Positions 45,856 to 55,686 of a stretch of DNA of 64,000 nucleotides are shown piece after piece. The DNA lies in assembly GCF_000463015.1 (NCBI RefSeq), contig NC_022234.1:744001-808000 (forward strand), in the 5' to 3' direction. The position numbers and the translations under genes were made by a program. How positions within the stretch are numbered: position 1 is the first letter of the stretch; the number at the start of each line of letters is the position of its first letter. Source of the DNA: Variovorax paradoxus B4 (GTDB lineage Bacteria > Pseudomonadota > Gammaproteobacteria > Burkholderiales > Burkholderiaceae_C). Under the pieces are notes generated by a model that was given only the letters and a program-made list of their open reading frames with translations, was not told where the DNA came from and searched no databases.

Positions 45856-48800
45856 ATGAACCACGCCTACCGCCTCGTCTGGAGCGACGCTGCCGCACGC
45901 TTCGTGCCTGCCCCCGAGACCGCCAAGGGGCGCGGCAAGTCGTCTGGCCGCGGCGCTGCCGTCGTGGCGCTCTGCGCGGCGCTGCTGGCCAGCGGCGCGT
46001 GGGCTGGCCCCAGCGGCGGCAGCGTGAGCGCGGGCAGCGGCAGCATCAGCCAGAGCGGCAGCACCACCACCATCACGCAGGGCAGCCAGAACCTGGCCAT
46101 CAACTGGGCCAGCTTCGGCATTGCCGCCGGCGAGCGCGTCAACTTCGTGCAGCCCGGCGCCAGTGCCATTGCGCTGAACCGCGTCATCGGCCCGGAGAGC
46201 TCGGTGATCAACGGTAGCCTGAGCGCCAACGGCCAGGTGTGGATCCTCAACCCCAACGGCGTGCTGTTCGGCAACACGGCCAGCGTCAACGTCGGCGGCC
46301 TGGTGGCCTCCACGCTGAGCCTGAGCGATGCCGACTTCCTGGCCGGCAAGCGCAGCTTCAGCGCGAATGGAAGCCAGGGCACGGTGGTCAACCAGGGCAG
46401 CCTGACCGGCGGCTACGTGGCCCTGTTGGGCAAGCAGGCCAGCAACAGCGGCACCATCACCACCGCCAACGGCACGGCGGCACTGGCCGCGGGCGACAAG
46501 ATCACGCTGGACTTCAGCGGCAACCGGCTGCTGTCGGTGCAAGTGGACGAAGGCACCCTGAACGCCCTGGCCGAGAACAAGGGACTGATCCGCGCCGACA
46601 ACGGCACGGTGATCCTCACGGCCAGCGCCAAGGATGCGCTGCTGAACACGGTGGTCAACAACGAGGGCGTGATCGAAGCCAAGGGCATCGACGCTGCGGG
46701 TGGCACCATCCTGCTGCTGGGCGGCCTCAACGGCGGCACCGTCAAGGTGGCGGGCACGCTGGACGCCTCGGCCAGCGGCGCCCACGACGGCGGCTTCATC
46801 GAAACCAGCGGCGCGCATGTGCAGGTGGCCGGTGGGGCGAAGGTCAGCACGCTGTCGGAGACAGGCAAGACCGGCACCTGGCTGGTCGACCCGACCGACT
46901 TCACCGTCAGCGCCGGCAGCGCGGCCGGCACCACGAGCGGCATCGGCGCCGACACGCTGTCGGCCAACCTGGCAACGACCAACGTCACGCTGGCCACCGA
47001 CAACAGCACGGGCACCGACAGCGGCGACATCAACGTCAACGCCGCGGTGAGCTGGGGGGGCAACACCACGCTGACGCTGAATGCGTACAACGACATCAAC
47101 ATCAATGCGGCGATCACCGCCACGGGCACCAGCGCCGGGCTGGTGCTCAACCACGGCAACTATGCCAGCACAGGAACGGTCACCAGCGGTACCGACTACA
47201 ACGTCAAGGCGCCCATCACCCTGAGCGGTGCGAACGCCACGCTCAGCATCAACGGCACGGCCTACACGCTGCTGCACAGCATGGCTGAGATCGACGCCAT
47301 CGACAGCACCGGCCTGAGCGGCAACTACGCGCTGGCGCAGGACCTGGATGCCGGCGGCACCACCTACACCAGCGCGCTGGTGAGCTCGACCAGCTTCGTC
47401 TTCGGCGGCCGCTTTGCCGGCCTGGGCCACACGATCTCGAACCTGACCATCAACGCCGGCAGCGCCAACAATGTGGGCCTGATCGCGCAAAACTTCGGCA
47501 CCCTCCGTGATCTGGGTCTGGTCGGCGGCAGTGTGTCGGGCGGCGACCGCGTCGGTTCACTGGTGGGCTTCAACGGCAGCAGCGGCAGCATCAGCAACGC
47601 CTATGCCACCGGCAGCGTTTCAGGAGACGACTACGTCGGTGGCCTGGCAGGCTACAACGGCATCGGCGGCAGCATCAGCAACGCCTATGCCGCCGGCAGC
47701 GTTTCGGGGACTGGCGACTTCGTCGGCGGGCTGGTGAGCGTGAATTACGGCACGATCAGCGACGCCCATGCCACCGGCAGCGTTGCGGGAACCAGCAGCT
47801 GGGTCGGCGGGCTGGTGGGCGTGAACGCGGGCAGCGGCAGCATCAGCAACGCCTATGCCACCGGCAGTGTTTCGGCGGCTGCCGGTGGCTACGTCGGCGG
47901 GCTGGTGGGCTTGAACGACGGCGGCACGATCAGCGGCGCCTATGCCACCGGCAACGTCCTGGCAACCGGCGGATTCGTCGGCGGGCTGGTCGGCTACAAC
48001 AGCGGCAGCATCAACAACGCCTATGCCACCGGCAGCGTCTCGGGGGGAGCCAACGTCGGCGGGCTGGTGGGCTTGAACGACGGCAGCATCAGCAACGCCT
48101 ACTGGGACAGCAGCACCACGGGCCAAGGCGTCGCGGTGGGCTCGAACAGCGGCACGGTCACCAACGTCAACGCCGTCACCAGCGGCACCGCCTACAGCCA
48201 CACCAGCTACGCCAACCTGGGCACCTGGACCGAAACGGTTTCGGGCTCCGGCGTCTGGGTGGCCAAGGACGGCAGCGGCAACCCGCAGTGGGTGATGGTC
48301 GAAGGCGCGACCCGCCCCTTCCTGTACAGCGAGTACTCCACCAGCATCCGCAACGCCCATCAGCTGCAGCTGATGGCCTACAACCTCTCCGCCAGCTACA
48401 GCCTGGCCGCCGATGTCGACGCCAGCGAAACCGCCGGCGCCAACCCCAGCGGCATGTGGACCACGGCCGGCTTCTCGCCGGTGGGCAATGGCACGGTGGC
48501 GTTCAGCGGCAGCCTGGACGGCCAAAGCCACACCATCACCGACCTGGTGATCAACCGCGGCACGACGTCGAAGGTCGGGCTGTTCGGCCAGACCGGCAGC
48601 GGCAGCGTGATCCAAGGCGTCGGCTTGCTGGGCGGCAGCGTCACCGGCAGCGACGAGGTGGGCAGTCTGGTGGGCCACAATGAAGGCGGCATCAGCAATG
48701 CCTACGCCACGGGGACCGTCAGCGGGGCCAACAGTGTGGGCGGCCTGGTGGGCTTCAACTTCGGCGGCAGCATCAGCAATGCCTTTGCCACGGGCGCCGT

Positions 48801-51651
48801 CAATGGCGCCGGCAACAGCGTTGGTGGCCTGCTGGGATTCGGCTACGCCAGCAGCATCAGTGATGCCTACGCCACGGGTGCCGTCAATGGCGCCGGGAAC
48901 GATGTTGGCGGTCTGGTGGGCCATAGCGCCGGCCTCAACGGCAGCATCAGCAATGCCTACGCCACCGGCACCGTCAATGGCACCGGCAACGATGTTGGCG
49001 GCCTGGTGGGCTATAACCGCGGCAGCATCAGCAATGCCTACGCCACCGGTACCGTCATCAGCGCGGGCAACCATGTCGGTGGACTGACGGGTCTTCTCGA
49101 CCTTGGCAGCATCAGCAATTCGTACGCCACGGGCGCTGTCAGCAGTTCCAATGCGGCTGGCGTCGTGGGCGGCCTGGTGGGCTACAACTACAGTGGCAGC
49201 ATCAGCGATGCCTACGCCATGGGGAACGTCACTGGCTCCGGGGACAATGTCGGTGGCCTCGTGGGCCTCAACGATGGCGTCATCCGCGATGCCCACGCCA
49301 TGGGGGACGTTTGGGGGGGCACCGCCGTCGGCGGCCTGGTGGGCCGCAACAGTGGCCTCGTCACGAGGGCCTACGCCATCGGCACTGCCACGGGTACGAA
49401 CGACGTAGGCGGCCTGGTGGGTTTCAACTTCGGCGTCTCCAGCTTCATCGGCAATGCCTACGCCACGGGCGCCGTCAGCGCATCCAATGACTATGCCGGC
49501 GGTCTGGTGGGCCGAAACGGCGCCGGCGGCGTCGCCAATGCCTACGCCACCGGGGCCGTCAGCGCGGACAATGAGTATGCGGGCGGCCTGATGGGCTGGA
49601 ATGCCGGGAGCATCCTCAACACCTACGCCACCGGCGTCGTCAGCGGCGCCGGCGTCGTGGGCAGCCTGGTGGCCCACAACGCCGGCTACATCGCGGCATC
49701 GTTCTGGCTCGGTGCGGGCAACACTGGCGTGGGCATCAATGCGGGGTCGGTCGATGCGCTGACGCGGGGCCTGAGCATCAGCGAAGCCACCAGCGCCAGC
49801 ACCTACAGTGCCGCCGGCTGGGACATCGCCACCACCGGTGGCAGCAGCGCGGTGTGGCGCATCTACGAGGGCAACACCATGCCCTTGCTGCGCAGCTTCC
49901 TGACCGCGCTGACCGTCACGGCCGGCAACGTCAGCAAGACCTACGACGGCACGACCAGCTTCAGCGACAGCTACACCCTCAGCGATCCAGGTGCCGACAC
50001 CAGCCCCATCATGGGGACCGCGAGCTACGACACCAGCAGCAAGAATGTGGGCAGTTACGCCATCACCGTCGGCGGCCTGTATTCGAGCCAGCAGGGCTAC
50101 GACCTGATTTCAGCGGGTACCGCCAGCATCACCGCCGCCACGCTGATCGTCAGCGGTGCGACTGCGGCCGACAAGACCTATGACGGCACGACCAGCGCCA
50201 CCGTGAGCGGCGGTAGTTTGAGCGGGCTGGTCGGCGGCGACACGGTGACTCTCAGCCAGAGCGGCAGCTTCAGCGACAAGAACGCCGGCACCGGCAAGAC
50301 CGTCACCGAGACCTTCGCCATCAGCGGCAGCGATGCCGGCAACTACGTATTGGCCAGCAGCAGTGGCACCACCACGGCAAACATCACCGCCGCCACGTTG
50401 ACCGTCAGCGGCACCACCGCCGAGAACAAGACCTACGACGGCACGACCGCCGCCACGGTCAGCGGTGGCTTGAGTGGCCTGGTCGGCGGCGACACGGTGA
50501 CACTCAGCCAGAGCGGCAGCTTCAGCGACAAGAACGCCGCGACCGGCAAGACCGTCAGCTACACCAGCAGCCTGAGCGGCACCGACGCGGGCAACTACGT
50601 GCTGGCGTCCAGCAGCGGCAGCACCACGGCCGACATCACGGCCGCGACGCTGACCGTCGGCGGCACCAGCGCCGCCAGCAAGACCTACGACGGCACCACG
50701 GCCGCCTCCCTGAGCGGCGGCAGCCTGAGCGGCCTCATCGGCGGCGACACCGTCGCGCTCGGCCAGAGCGGAACCTTCAGTGACAAGAACGCGGCCACGG
50801 GCAAGACGGTGAGCTACACCAGCAGCCTGAGCGGTACCGACGCAGGCAACTACGTGCTGGCTTCCAGCAGCGGCACCACGACCGCCGACATCACGGCCGC
50901 CACGCTGACCGTCAGCGGCACCACCGCCGCGAACAAGACCTACGACGGCACGACCGTCGCCACCGTGAGCGGCGGTAGTCTGAGCGGTCTGGTCGGCGGC
51001 GACACGGTGACTCTCAACCAGAGCGGCAGCTTCAGCGACAAGAACGCCGGCACCGGCAAGACCGTCACCGAGACCTTCGCCATCAGCGGCAGCGATGCCG
51101 GCAACTACGTGCTGGCCAACAGCAGCGCCACCACCACGGCCAGCATCATCGTCGCCGCGTTGACGGTCACCGCCAACAACGACAGCCGCGTCGCCGACGG
51201 CAGTGCCTACAGCGGCGGCAACGGCGTCAGCTACAGCGGCTTGGTCAATGGCGAGACCGGCAGCGTGCTCGGTGGCAGCCTGGTCTATGGCGGCAGCGCT
51301 CAGGGCGCCACCGCGGCCGGCAGCTACAGCATCGCGGCCGGCGGGCTGAGCTCGGACAACTACGCGCTGAGCTATGTCGACGGCGCGCTGGTGATCAGCG
51401 CGGCGGTGGCCGGCCCCGTACCGTCGCGCCCCGTACCGTCTAGCCCCGTGCCGTCGAGCGCGAACCCGTCGCTTGGCGATGCGCAGCAGCGCGCACTGGC
51501 CAGCCAGGCCGACTTGCCGAAGCCGCCGGCCAACCCGCCCGAGCGGCTGCGCATCGAACAGTGCGGGCTGCGCCTGGACGAACCCGCGACCGACTTCTTC
51601 ACCCTTAACGAGAACAAGCTTTCATGCATGTCACGCCTCGAATCCCGCTGA
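45856..51651 (+). CDS. TpsA-type filamentous hemagglutinin/adhesin with GLUG and YDG repeats
   Basis: 1931 aa surface exoprotein secreted by the adjacent TpsB. It starts with an extended signal peptide region (MNHAYRLVWSDAAARFVP), then a TPS domain with NPNGVLFGN (~133). Two blocks of GLUG repeats of the type VGGLVGxNxGSISNAYATG occupy ~555-755 (about 7) and ~930-1280 (about 13). Then one YDG unit (~1350), four tandem ~85-aa YDG units (~1426-1764) and an MBG-like module. The C-terminus has a Pro-rich stretch and two Cys (IEQCGLRLDE, KLSCMSRL), recalling the HMW1 anchor. No toxin domain, so an adhesin rather than CdiA. ATG 45856 chosen from the ESPR. Confidence 0.92.
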   Translation: MNHAYRLVWSDAAARFVPAPETAKGRGKSSGRGAAVVALCAALLASGAWAGPSGGSVSAGSGSISQSGSTTTITQGSQNLAINWASFGIAAGERVNFVQPGASAIALNRVIGPESSVINGSLSANGQVWILNPNGVLFGNTASVNVGGLVASTLSLSDADFLAGKRSFSANGSQGTVVNQGSLTGGYVALLGKQASNSGTITTANGTAALAAGDKITLDFSGNRLLSVQVDEGTLNALAENKGLIRADNGTVILTASAKDALLNTVVNNEGVIEAKGIDAAGGTILLLGGLNGGTVKVAGTLDASASGAHDGGFIETSGAHVQVAGGAKVSTLSETGKTGTWLVDPTDFTVSAGSAAGTTSGIGADTLSANLATTNVTLATDNSTGTDSGDINVNAAVSWGGNTTLTLNAYNDININAAITATGTSAGLVLNHGNYASTGTVTSGTDYNVKAPITLSGANATLSINGTAYTLLHSMAEIDAIDSTGLSGNYALAQDLDAGGTTYTSALVSSTSFVFGGRFAGLGHTISNLTINAGSANNVGLIAQNFGTLRDLGLVGGSVSGGDRVGSLVGFNGSSGSISNAYATGSVSGDDYVGGLAGYNGIGGSISNAYAAGSVSGTGDFVGGLVSVNYGTISDAHATGSVAGTSSWVGGLVGVNAGSGSISNAYATGSVSAAAGGYVGGLVGLNDGGTISGAYATGNVLATGGFVGGLVGYNSGSINNAYATGSVSGGANVGGLVGLNDGSISNAYWDSSTTGQGVAVGSNSGTVTNVNAVTSGTAYSHTSYANLGTWTETVSGSGVWVAKDGSGNPQWVMVEGATRPFLYSEYSTSIRNAHQLQLMAYNLSASYSLAADVDASETAGANPSGMWTTAGFSPVGNGTVAFSGSLDGQSHTITDLVINRGTTSKVGLFGQTGSGSVIQGVGLLGGSVTGSDEVGSLVGHNEGGISNAYATGTVSGANSVGGLVGFNFGGSISNAFATGAVNGAGNSVGGLLGFGYASSISDAYATGAVNGAGNDVGGLVGHSAGLNGSISNAYATGTVNGTGNDVGGLVGYNRGSISNAYATGTVISAGNHVGGLTGLLDLGSISNSYATGAVSSSNAAGVVGGLVGYNYSGSISDAYAMGNVTGSGDNVGGLVGLNDGVIRDAHAMGDVWGGTAVGGLVGRNSGLVTRAYAIGTATGTNDVGGLVGFNFGVSSFIGNAYATGAVSASNDYAGGLVGRNGAGGVANAYATGAVSADNEYAGGLMGWNAGSILNTYATGVVSGAGVVGSLVAHNAGYIAASFWLGAGNTGVGINAGSVDALTRGLSISEATSASTYSAAGWDIATTGGSSAVWRIYEGNTMPLLRSFLTALTVTAGNVSKTYDGTTSFSDSYTLSDPGADTSPIMGTASYDTSSKNVGSYAITVGGLYSSQQGYDLISAGTASITAATLIVSGATAADKTYDGTTSATVSGGSLSGLVGGDTVTLSQSGSFSDKNAGTGKTVTETFAISGSDAGNYVLASSSGTTTANITAATLTVSGTTAENKTYDGTTAATVSGGLSGLVGGDTVTLSQSGSFSDKNAATGKTVSYTSSLSGTDAGNYVLASSSGSTTADITAATLTVGGTSAASKTYDGTTAASLSGGSLSGLIGGDTVALGQSGTFSDKNAATGKTVSYTSSLSGTDAGNYVLASSSGTTTADITAATLTVSGTTAANKTYDGTTVATVSGGSLSGLVGGDTVTLNQSGSFSDKNAGTGKTVTETFAISGSDAGNYVLANSSATTTASIIVAALTVTANNDSRVADGSAYSGGNGVSYSGLVNGETGSVLGGSLVYGGSAQGATAAGSYSIAAGGLSSDNYALSYVDGALVISAAVAGPVPSRPVPSSPVPSSANPSLGDAQQRALASQADLPKPPANPPERLRIEQCGLRLDEPATDFFTLNENKLSCMSRLESR
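50131..51147 (+). repeat. Four tandem ~255-bp units encoding YDG domains in tpsA
   Basis: Units begin near 50131, 50386, 50638 and 50893 (255, 252, 255, 255 bp), each starting TAATLxVxGT and carrying KTYDGTT. Units 1 and 4 share the ending KTVTETFAISGSDAGNYVLA; units 2 and 3 share KTVSYTSSLSGTDAGNYVLA. The nested similarity points to duplication or gene conversion. Copy number may vary between strains. Confidence 0.85.
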
Positions 51652-53282
51652 GCCTGCTGGGCGCGTCCCTGGCGCTGAGCGCCGCGACGGTTTCTGCCGC
51701 CACGCCGGACGCCGGGCAGATCCTGCAGGAGCCCCGCGCACCCTTGGCAGTACCGAGCGGCAGCACGCCGGCGCTGACCATCGACAAACCCGGCGCCGGC
51801 ACTGTGCTCGAGGGCGGCGCGCGGGTCCGGCTCTCGGCCATCCGTTTCAGCGGCAACACCGCTTTCAGCAATGCCGCGCTGCAAAGCCTGCTGACCGACG
51901 CGGTCGGCAAGGAGCTGACCTTTGCCGAGCTGACCCGATTGACCGATCGCGTGACGCGGCACTACCGTGAAACCGGCTACCTGGTCGCGCGCGCCTACCT
52001 GCCGGCCCAGGCGGTCAAGGACGGCGTGCTCGACATCGCGGTGCTGGAGGGCAATCTGGGCCAGGTCACGGTCACCAATACCGCTGGACTCAAGGACTCC
52101 GCTCTGGCGCCTTTGCAGGCCCTGCCATTGAACGCCCCGGTGCAAGCCCAGAGCCTGGACCGCACCCTGCTCACGCTGTCGGATCTGCCAGGCACCCGCG
52201 TGCAGTCCACCCTGCGCCCGGGCACGACCGTGGGAGCATCGGACCTGCTGGTGGAGGTGAACAGGACCCGCGACTTCCAGGGCATTGCCGATATCGACAA
52301 CTTCGGCAGCACCTACACCGGGCAGTACCGCGTCGGCACCAGCCTGTACTGGAACAATCCGCTGGACCGGGGCGATCAGATGAGCCTGCGGCTGCAGGCC
52401 AGCAACACCCGCATGCACTACGCGCGCCTGGGCTACCAGCTGCCGCTGGGCCGCGATGGCACGCGCGTGGGCGTGGCCGTGTCGCACCTCGACTACCGCC
52501 TGGGCAAGGACTTTGCGGCACTGGATGCCGACGGCAAGGCCGATACCGTCAGCCTGTATGTGCGCCATCCCTTGCTGCGCAGCCTGGAGAGCAACTGGTA
52601 TGCCCAGCTCCAGATGGACGCCAAGAATCTGCGCGACACCGTGGGCAGCACCGCCACCACGTCGGTGCACCAGCTGCGCAATGTCGTGCTGGGGCTGAAC
52701 GGCGACTGGCAGGATGCGCTGGGTGGCGGTGCCGGCAACAGCCTGGCCCTGAACCTGACCACCGGCCAGCTGCGGCTGGACAACGACAGTCTGGCGCAAG
52801 ACGCGGCCAGCATCCGGAGCGCCGGGCACTTCAACAAGCTGAACTACCAGCTGCAACGCGTGCAGGCCTTGCGCCCCAACTGGTCGCTGGCACTCAACCT
52901 CAGCGGCCAGCTGGCCGACAGGAACCTGGCTTCGGCGGAGAAGTTCAGCTTGGGCGGCAACAACGGGGTGCGGGCCTATCCGCAGGGCGAGGCCCTGGGC
53001 GACGCGGGCTGGCTGGCCAGTGCAGCGCTGCGCTGGCAGCCCGCGCCGGGCTGGCAACTGCAAGCTTTCTACGACGCGGGGGGCGTGCAGCTCAACCACC
53101 GCGCGTGGGACCGAACCGGCAGCACGGGCAACCGCGTGCATCTGGCTGGCGCCGGTCTGGGCGTGGGCTGGGCAACGGACAAATTGGCGTTCTCGCTCAC
53201 CTCGGCCTGGGCCACCGAGGGCCGGGCCGGCGATGGCCGCCGCGGCGCGCGGCTGTGGGCGCAGGCGACCGTGGCGTTCTGA
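51624..53282 (+). CDS. TpsB outer-membrane transporter (ShlB/FhaC/HecB family), intact
   Basis: 552 aa. Signal peptide (LGASLALSAATVSA), POTRA domains (VRLSAIRFSGNTAFSNAAL; YLVARAYLPAQAVKDG) and a beta-barrel with NGVRAYPQGEALGD (the VRGY/F loop, here VRAYP) and a terminal Phe. It overlaps the tpsA end by 28 bp, so the two are coupled. Exports the upstream TpsA. The sequence is quite different from the disrupted TpsB at 21470-24936, which belongs to another subgroup. Confidence 0.93.
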   Translation: MHVTPRIPLSLLGASLALSAATVSAATPDAGQILQEPRAPLAVPSGSTPALTIDKPGAGTVLEGGARVRLSAIRFSGNTAFSNAALQSLLTDAVGKELTFAELTRLTDRVTRHYRETGYLVARAYLPAQAVKDGVLDIAVLEGNLGQVTVTNTAGLKDSALAPLQALPLNAPVQAQSLDRTLLTLSDLPGTRVQSTLRPGTTVGASDLLVEVNRTRDFQGIADIDNFGSTYTGQYRVGTSLYWNNPLDRGDQMSLRLQASNTRMHYARLGYQLPLGRDGTRVGVAVSHLDYRLGKDFAALDADGKADTVSLYVRHPLLRSLESNWYAQLQMDAKNLRDTVGSTATTSVHQLRNVVLGLNGDWQDALGGGAGNSLALNLTTGQLRLDNDSLAQDAASIRSAGHFNKLNYQLQRVQALRPNWSLALNLSGQLADRNLASAEKFSLGGNNGVRAYPQGEALGDAGWLASAALRWQPAPGWQLQAFYDAGGVQLNHRAWDRTGSTGNRVHLAGAGLGVGWATDKLAFSLTSAWATEGRAGDGRRGARLWAQATVAF

Positions 53283-53311
53283 ATCGACCACCCGCACTTG
53301 CGGCTGTGCGC

Positions 53312-53494
53312 TCAAACGCATCGCGAAGACGTGGCCGAGACGCTCGACCACGTTCTCGGTGTGTTCTCCGCCTCGAGCTCACGCAGCCGCCGGGCGTCGG
53401 GCACATCCATCTCGCCGTACTTGGCGCGCCACTTGCAGAAGTTCGCATCGCTGAAACCGATGATCTGCTTCTCGGTGTATCTGCTCTTTCTCAT
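53312..53494 (-). pseudogene. Internally deleted IS3-family orfA remnant
   Basis: The frame reads MRKSRYTEKQIIGF and then directly SDANFCKWRAKYGEM and RRLRELEAEN. In intact IS3 OrfA proteins roughly 25-30 residues containing the first HTH lie between these two parts. After LEAEN the frame degenerates. No orfB is present. It marks an old insertion at the downstream edge of the TPS locus. The rest of 53283-53579 has no gene. Confidence 0.7.
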
Positions 53495-53579
53495 TTCCGT
53501 CATCCTCCAAGTTGACGGGCTTCACTGCCATTGCGCCGGTACGGCTGGGAGGGGCAGGTCACCGGTGTAGCCTCGCGCC

Positions 53580-54800
53580 ATGGATTCCCTGATTGCCGCC
53601 TCCGCCCGCGCCTTGGCCGCCGGCGACGCGCTCGGCGCGCTCAAGCGGGTCGCGCTGCGCGACGACCCGCCGGCGCTGGCCCTGCGCGGCATCGCGATGG
53701 CCCAGCTCGGCGAGCATCCGCGCGCCCGCGAACTGCTGCGGCGTGCCGCGCGCGGCTTCGGGGCCCATGAGGAGCTGGCGCGCGCGCGCTGTGTCGTGGC
53801 CGAGGCCGAGGTGGCCATGGCCATGCGCGACCTCGGCGGCTCGCCGCGCGCGCTGGCGGCGGCCGCGGCCACGCTCGATGCGCACGCCGACCGTGCCAAT
53901 GCGCTGCAGGCGCGGCTCATCGCGGCGCGCCAGCTCCTGCTGCTCGGCCGGCTGGAGGCGGCCCGGGCTGCGCTGGCGCCGCTGGATGTGCGCGACCTGC
54001 CGCCCGCGCTCGCGGCGGTGGCCGAGCTGACCGCCATGGAGCTGGCGCTGCGCTCGCTGCGCATCGGCCCGGCGCGCGCGGCGCTGGCCCGCGCGCAAGA
54101 GGCGGCCGAACGTGCGCGTGTGCCGGCGCTCTCGGCCGAGGTGGCTGACGCGCGGGCTGCGCTCGATCGTCCCGCGGCACGGCGTCTCTTCCCCGGCGGC
54201 GAAGAGGCGCTGCGGCTCGACGAGGTCGCGGCGCTGCGGGCCTCGGACGCGCTGGTGGTCGACGCCTGCCGCCGCGGCGTGGGCGCCGGCGACGCATGGC
54301 GGCCGCTGGCGCGCCGGCCGGTGCTGTTCGCCCTGGCGCGCGCGCTCGCCGAGGCGTGGCCCGGCGACGTCGACCGCGAAGCCCTGATCGCCTGCGCGTT
54401 CAACACCCGCCATCCCGACGAGACGCTGCGCGCGCGCCTGCGGGTCGAGATCGGCCGCCTGCGCGCGCTGGTCGCGGCGCAGGCCGGCATCGAGGCCACG
54501 GCACGCGGCTTTGCGCTCAGGCCGCGCGATGCGCGCGAGGTGGTCGTGCTCGCGCCGCCCATCGACGGCGAGCAGGCCTCGCTGGTGGCGCTGCTGTCCG
54601 ACGGGGCGGCCTGGTCGACCTCGGCGCTGGCACTGGCGCTGGACGCGAGCCAGCGCACGGTGCAGCGCGCGCTGGCCGAACTCGAGGCCGAGGGGCGGGT
54701 GCGCGCCATCGGCCGGGCGCGGGCGCAGCGCTGGCTGGCGCCGCCGCTGGCGGGATTCACGACGATCTTGTTACTCCCCGCTGCGCTGCCGATTGAATAA
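53580..54800 (+). CDS. Helix-turn-helix regulator with TPR-like N-terminal region
   Basis: 406 aa. The first ~210 residues are Ala/Leu/Arg-rich helical pairs like TPR units. A middle domain resembles a DNA-binding response-regulator-type wing (ALIACAFNTRHPDETLRARLRVEI, ~270-295), and the C-terminus is a winged helix (STSALALALDASQRTVQRAL). It precedes a beta-propeller, a DUF899 and a membrane-protein gene on the same strand, so it probably regulates them. Ligand unknown. Confidence 0.75.
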   Translation: MDSLIAASARALAAGDALGALKRVALRDDPPALALRGIAMAQLGEHPRARELLRRAARGFGAHEELARARCVVAEAEVAMAMRDLGGSPRALAAAAATLDAHADRANALQARLIAARQLLLLGRLEAARAALAPLDVRDLPPALAAVAELTAMELALRSLRIGPARAALARAQEAAERARVPALSAEVADARAALDRPAARRLFPGGEEALRLDEVAALRASDALVVDACRRGVGAGDAWRPLARRPVLFALARALAEAWPGDVDREALIACAFNTRHPDETLRARLRVEIGRLRALVAAQAGIEATARGFALRPRDAREVVVLAPPIDGEQASLVALLSDGAAWSTSALALALDASQRTVQRALAELEAEGRVRAIGRARAQRWLAPPLAGFTTILLLPAALPIE

Positions 54801-54850
54801 AGTTGTCTCCAAGGCGCCGATCCCGGGGCCCGCCACACCAGGAGCCAGCG

Positions 54851-55534
54851 ATGAACAGCACCACAGCGAGCAAGAAAGACAAGCCTGAGCCCGTGTCGCG
54901 CACGGCCGAGATCGTGCGCGAGTACGGCCCCTTCGCCGGCGCGACCAGCGTGGCCGGCGTGACCCACGACGGCCAGCGCGTCTGGGCGGCCACCGGGGCG
55001 CAGCTGGTCGCCTTCGATCCGGCCAGCGGCGAGACCACGCGCACCCTCGACTGCACCTGCGATGCCGGCACCGCTTATGACGGCACCTACTTCTATCAAA
55101 TTGCCGAGGCGCGCATCGACAAGATCGATCCGGCCAGCGGCAAGGTGCTGGCGTCGATTCCCACGCCCGGCCACGGCAGCGACTCAGGCCTGACCTGGGC
55201 CGAGGGCAGCCTCTGGATCGGGCAGTACCGCGATCGCAAGATCCTCCAGATCGATCCGGTGAGCGGCGCGGTGCTGCGCACCATCGAGTCCAACCGCTTC
55301 GTCACGGGCGTGACCTGGGTCGATGGCGAGCTGTGGCACGCCACCTGGGAAGGCGACGAGAGCGAGCTGCGCCGCGTCGATCCCGACAGCGGCGCCGTGC
55401 TCGAGCGGCTGGAGATGCCGCGCGGCGCCAACGTGAGCGGGCTCGAGTCCGACGGAGCCGAGCTCTTCTATTGCGGTGGCGGCGGCAGCGGCAAGGTCCG
55501 CGCCGTGCGGCGCCCGAGAGCCGCCAGGGCCTGA
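54851..55534 (+). CDS. Beta-propeller protein (glutaminyl-cyclotransferase/SMP-30-like repeats)
   Basis: 227 aa from ATG 54851 with AGGAG before it. About five repeated strands of the type VWAATGAQLVAFDPASGETT, YQIAEARIDKIDPASGKVLA and LWIGQYRDRKILQIDPVSG. No signal peptide. The domain type binds small molecules or is a scaffold; enzymatic residues could not be assigned. 50 bp after the HTH gene. Confidence 0.75.
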   Translation: MNSTTASKKDKPEPVSRTAEIVREYGPFAGATSVAGVTHDGQRVWAATGAQLVAFDPASGETTRTLDCTCDAGTAYDGTYFYQIAEARIDKIDPASGKVLASIPTPGHGSDSGLTWAEGSLWIGQYRDRKILQIDPVSGAVLRTIESNRFVTGVTWVDGELWHATWEGDESELRRVDPDSGAVLERLEMPRGANVSGLESDGAELFYCGGGGSGKVRAVRRPRAARA

Positions 55535-55686
55535 GCGGCCCCACTCCGGCGCGCACGGTGGCGGCACCGGCGCGCCGGCAACCCCCTTTCGGCTTGTCTG
55601 CCGAAGACGAGCGCGCCGGCCACCAGGCGGGTGGAGCCGCGCATGGACGAACCCCACATCGGCTCACCGAGCCCAAGGAGAAACGC

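Noticed and set aside
47620..49677. A 685-codon minus-strand frame inside tpsA
   Set aside because: It is generated by the GLUG repeats read in antisense; no ribosome-binding site and no plausible protein.
50131..51147. A CRISPR-like array
   Set aside because: The regular units are ~255-bp coding repeats of YDG domains, not short repeats with unique spacers.
45856..51651. A CdiA-type toxin call for the TpsA protein
   Set aside because: There is no C-terminal toxin domain, VENN-like boundary or downstream immunity gene; the TpsB gene follows directly.
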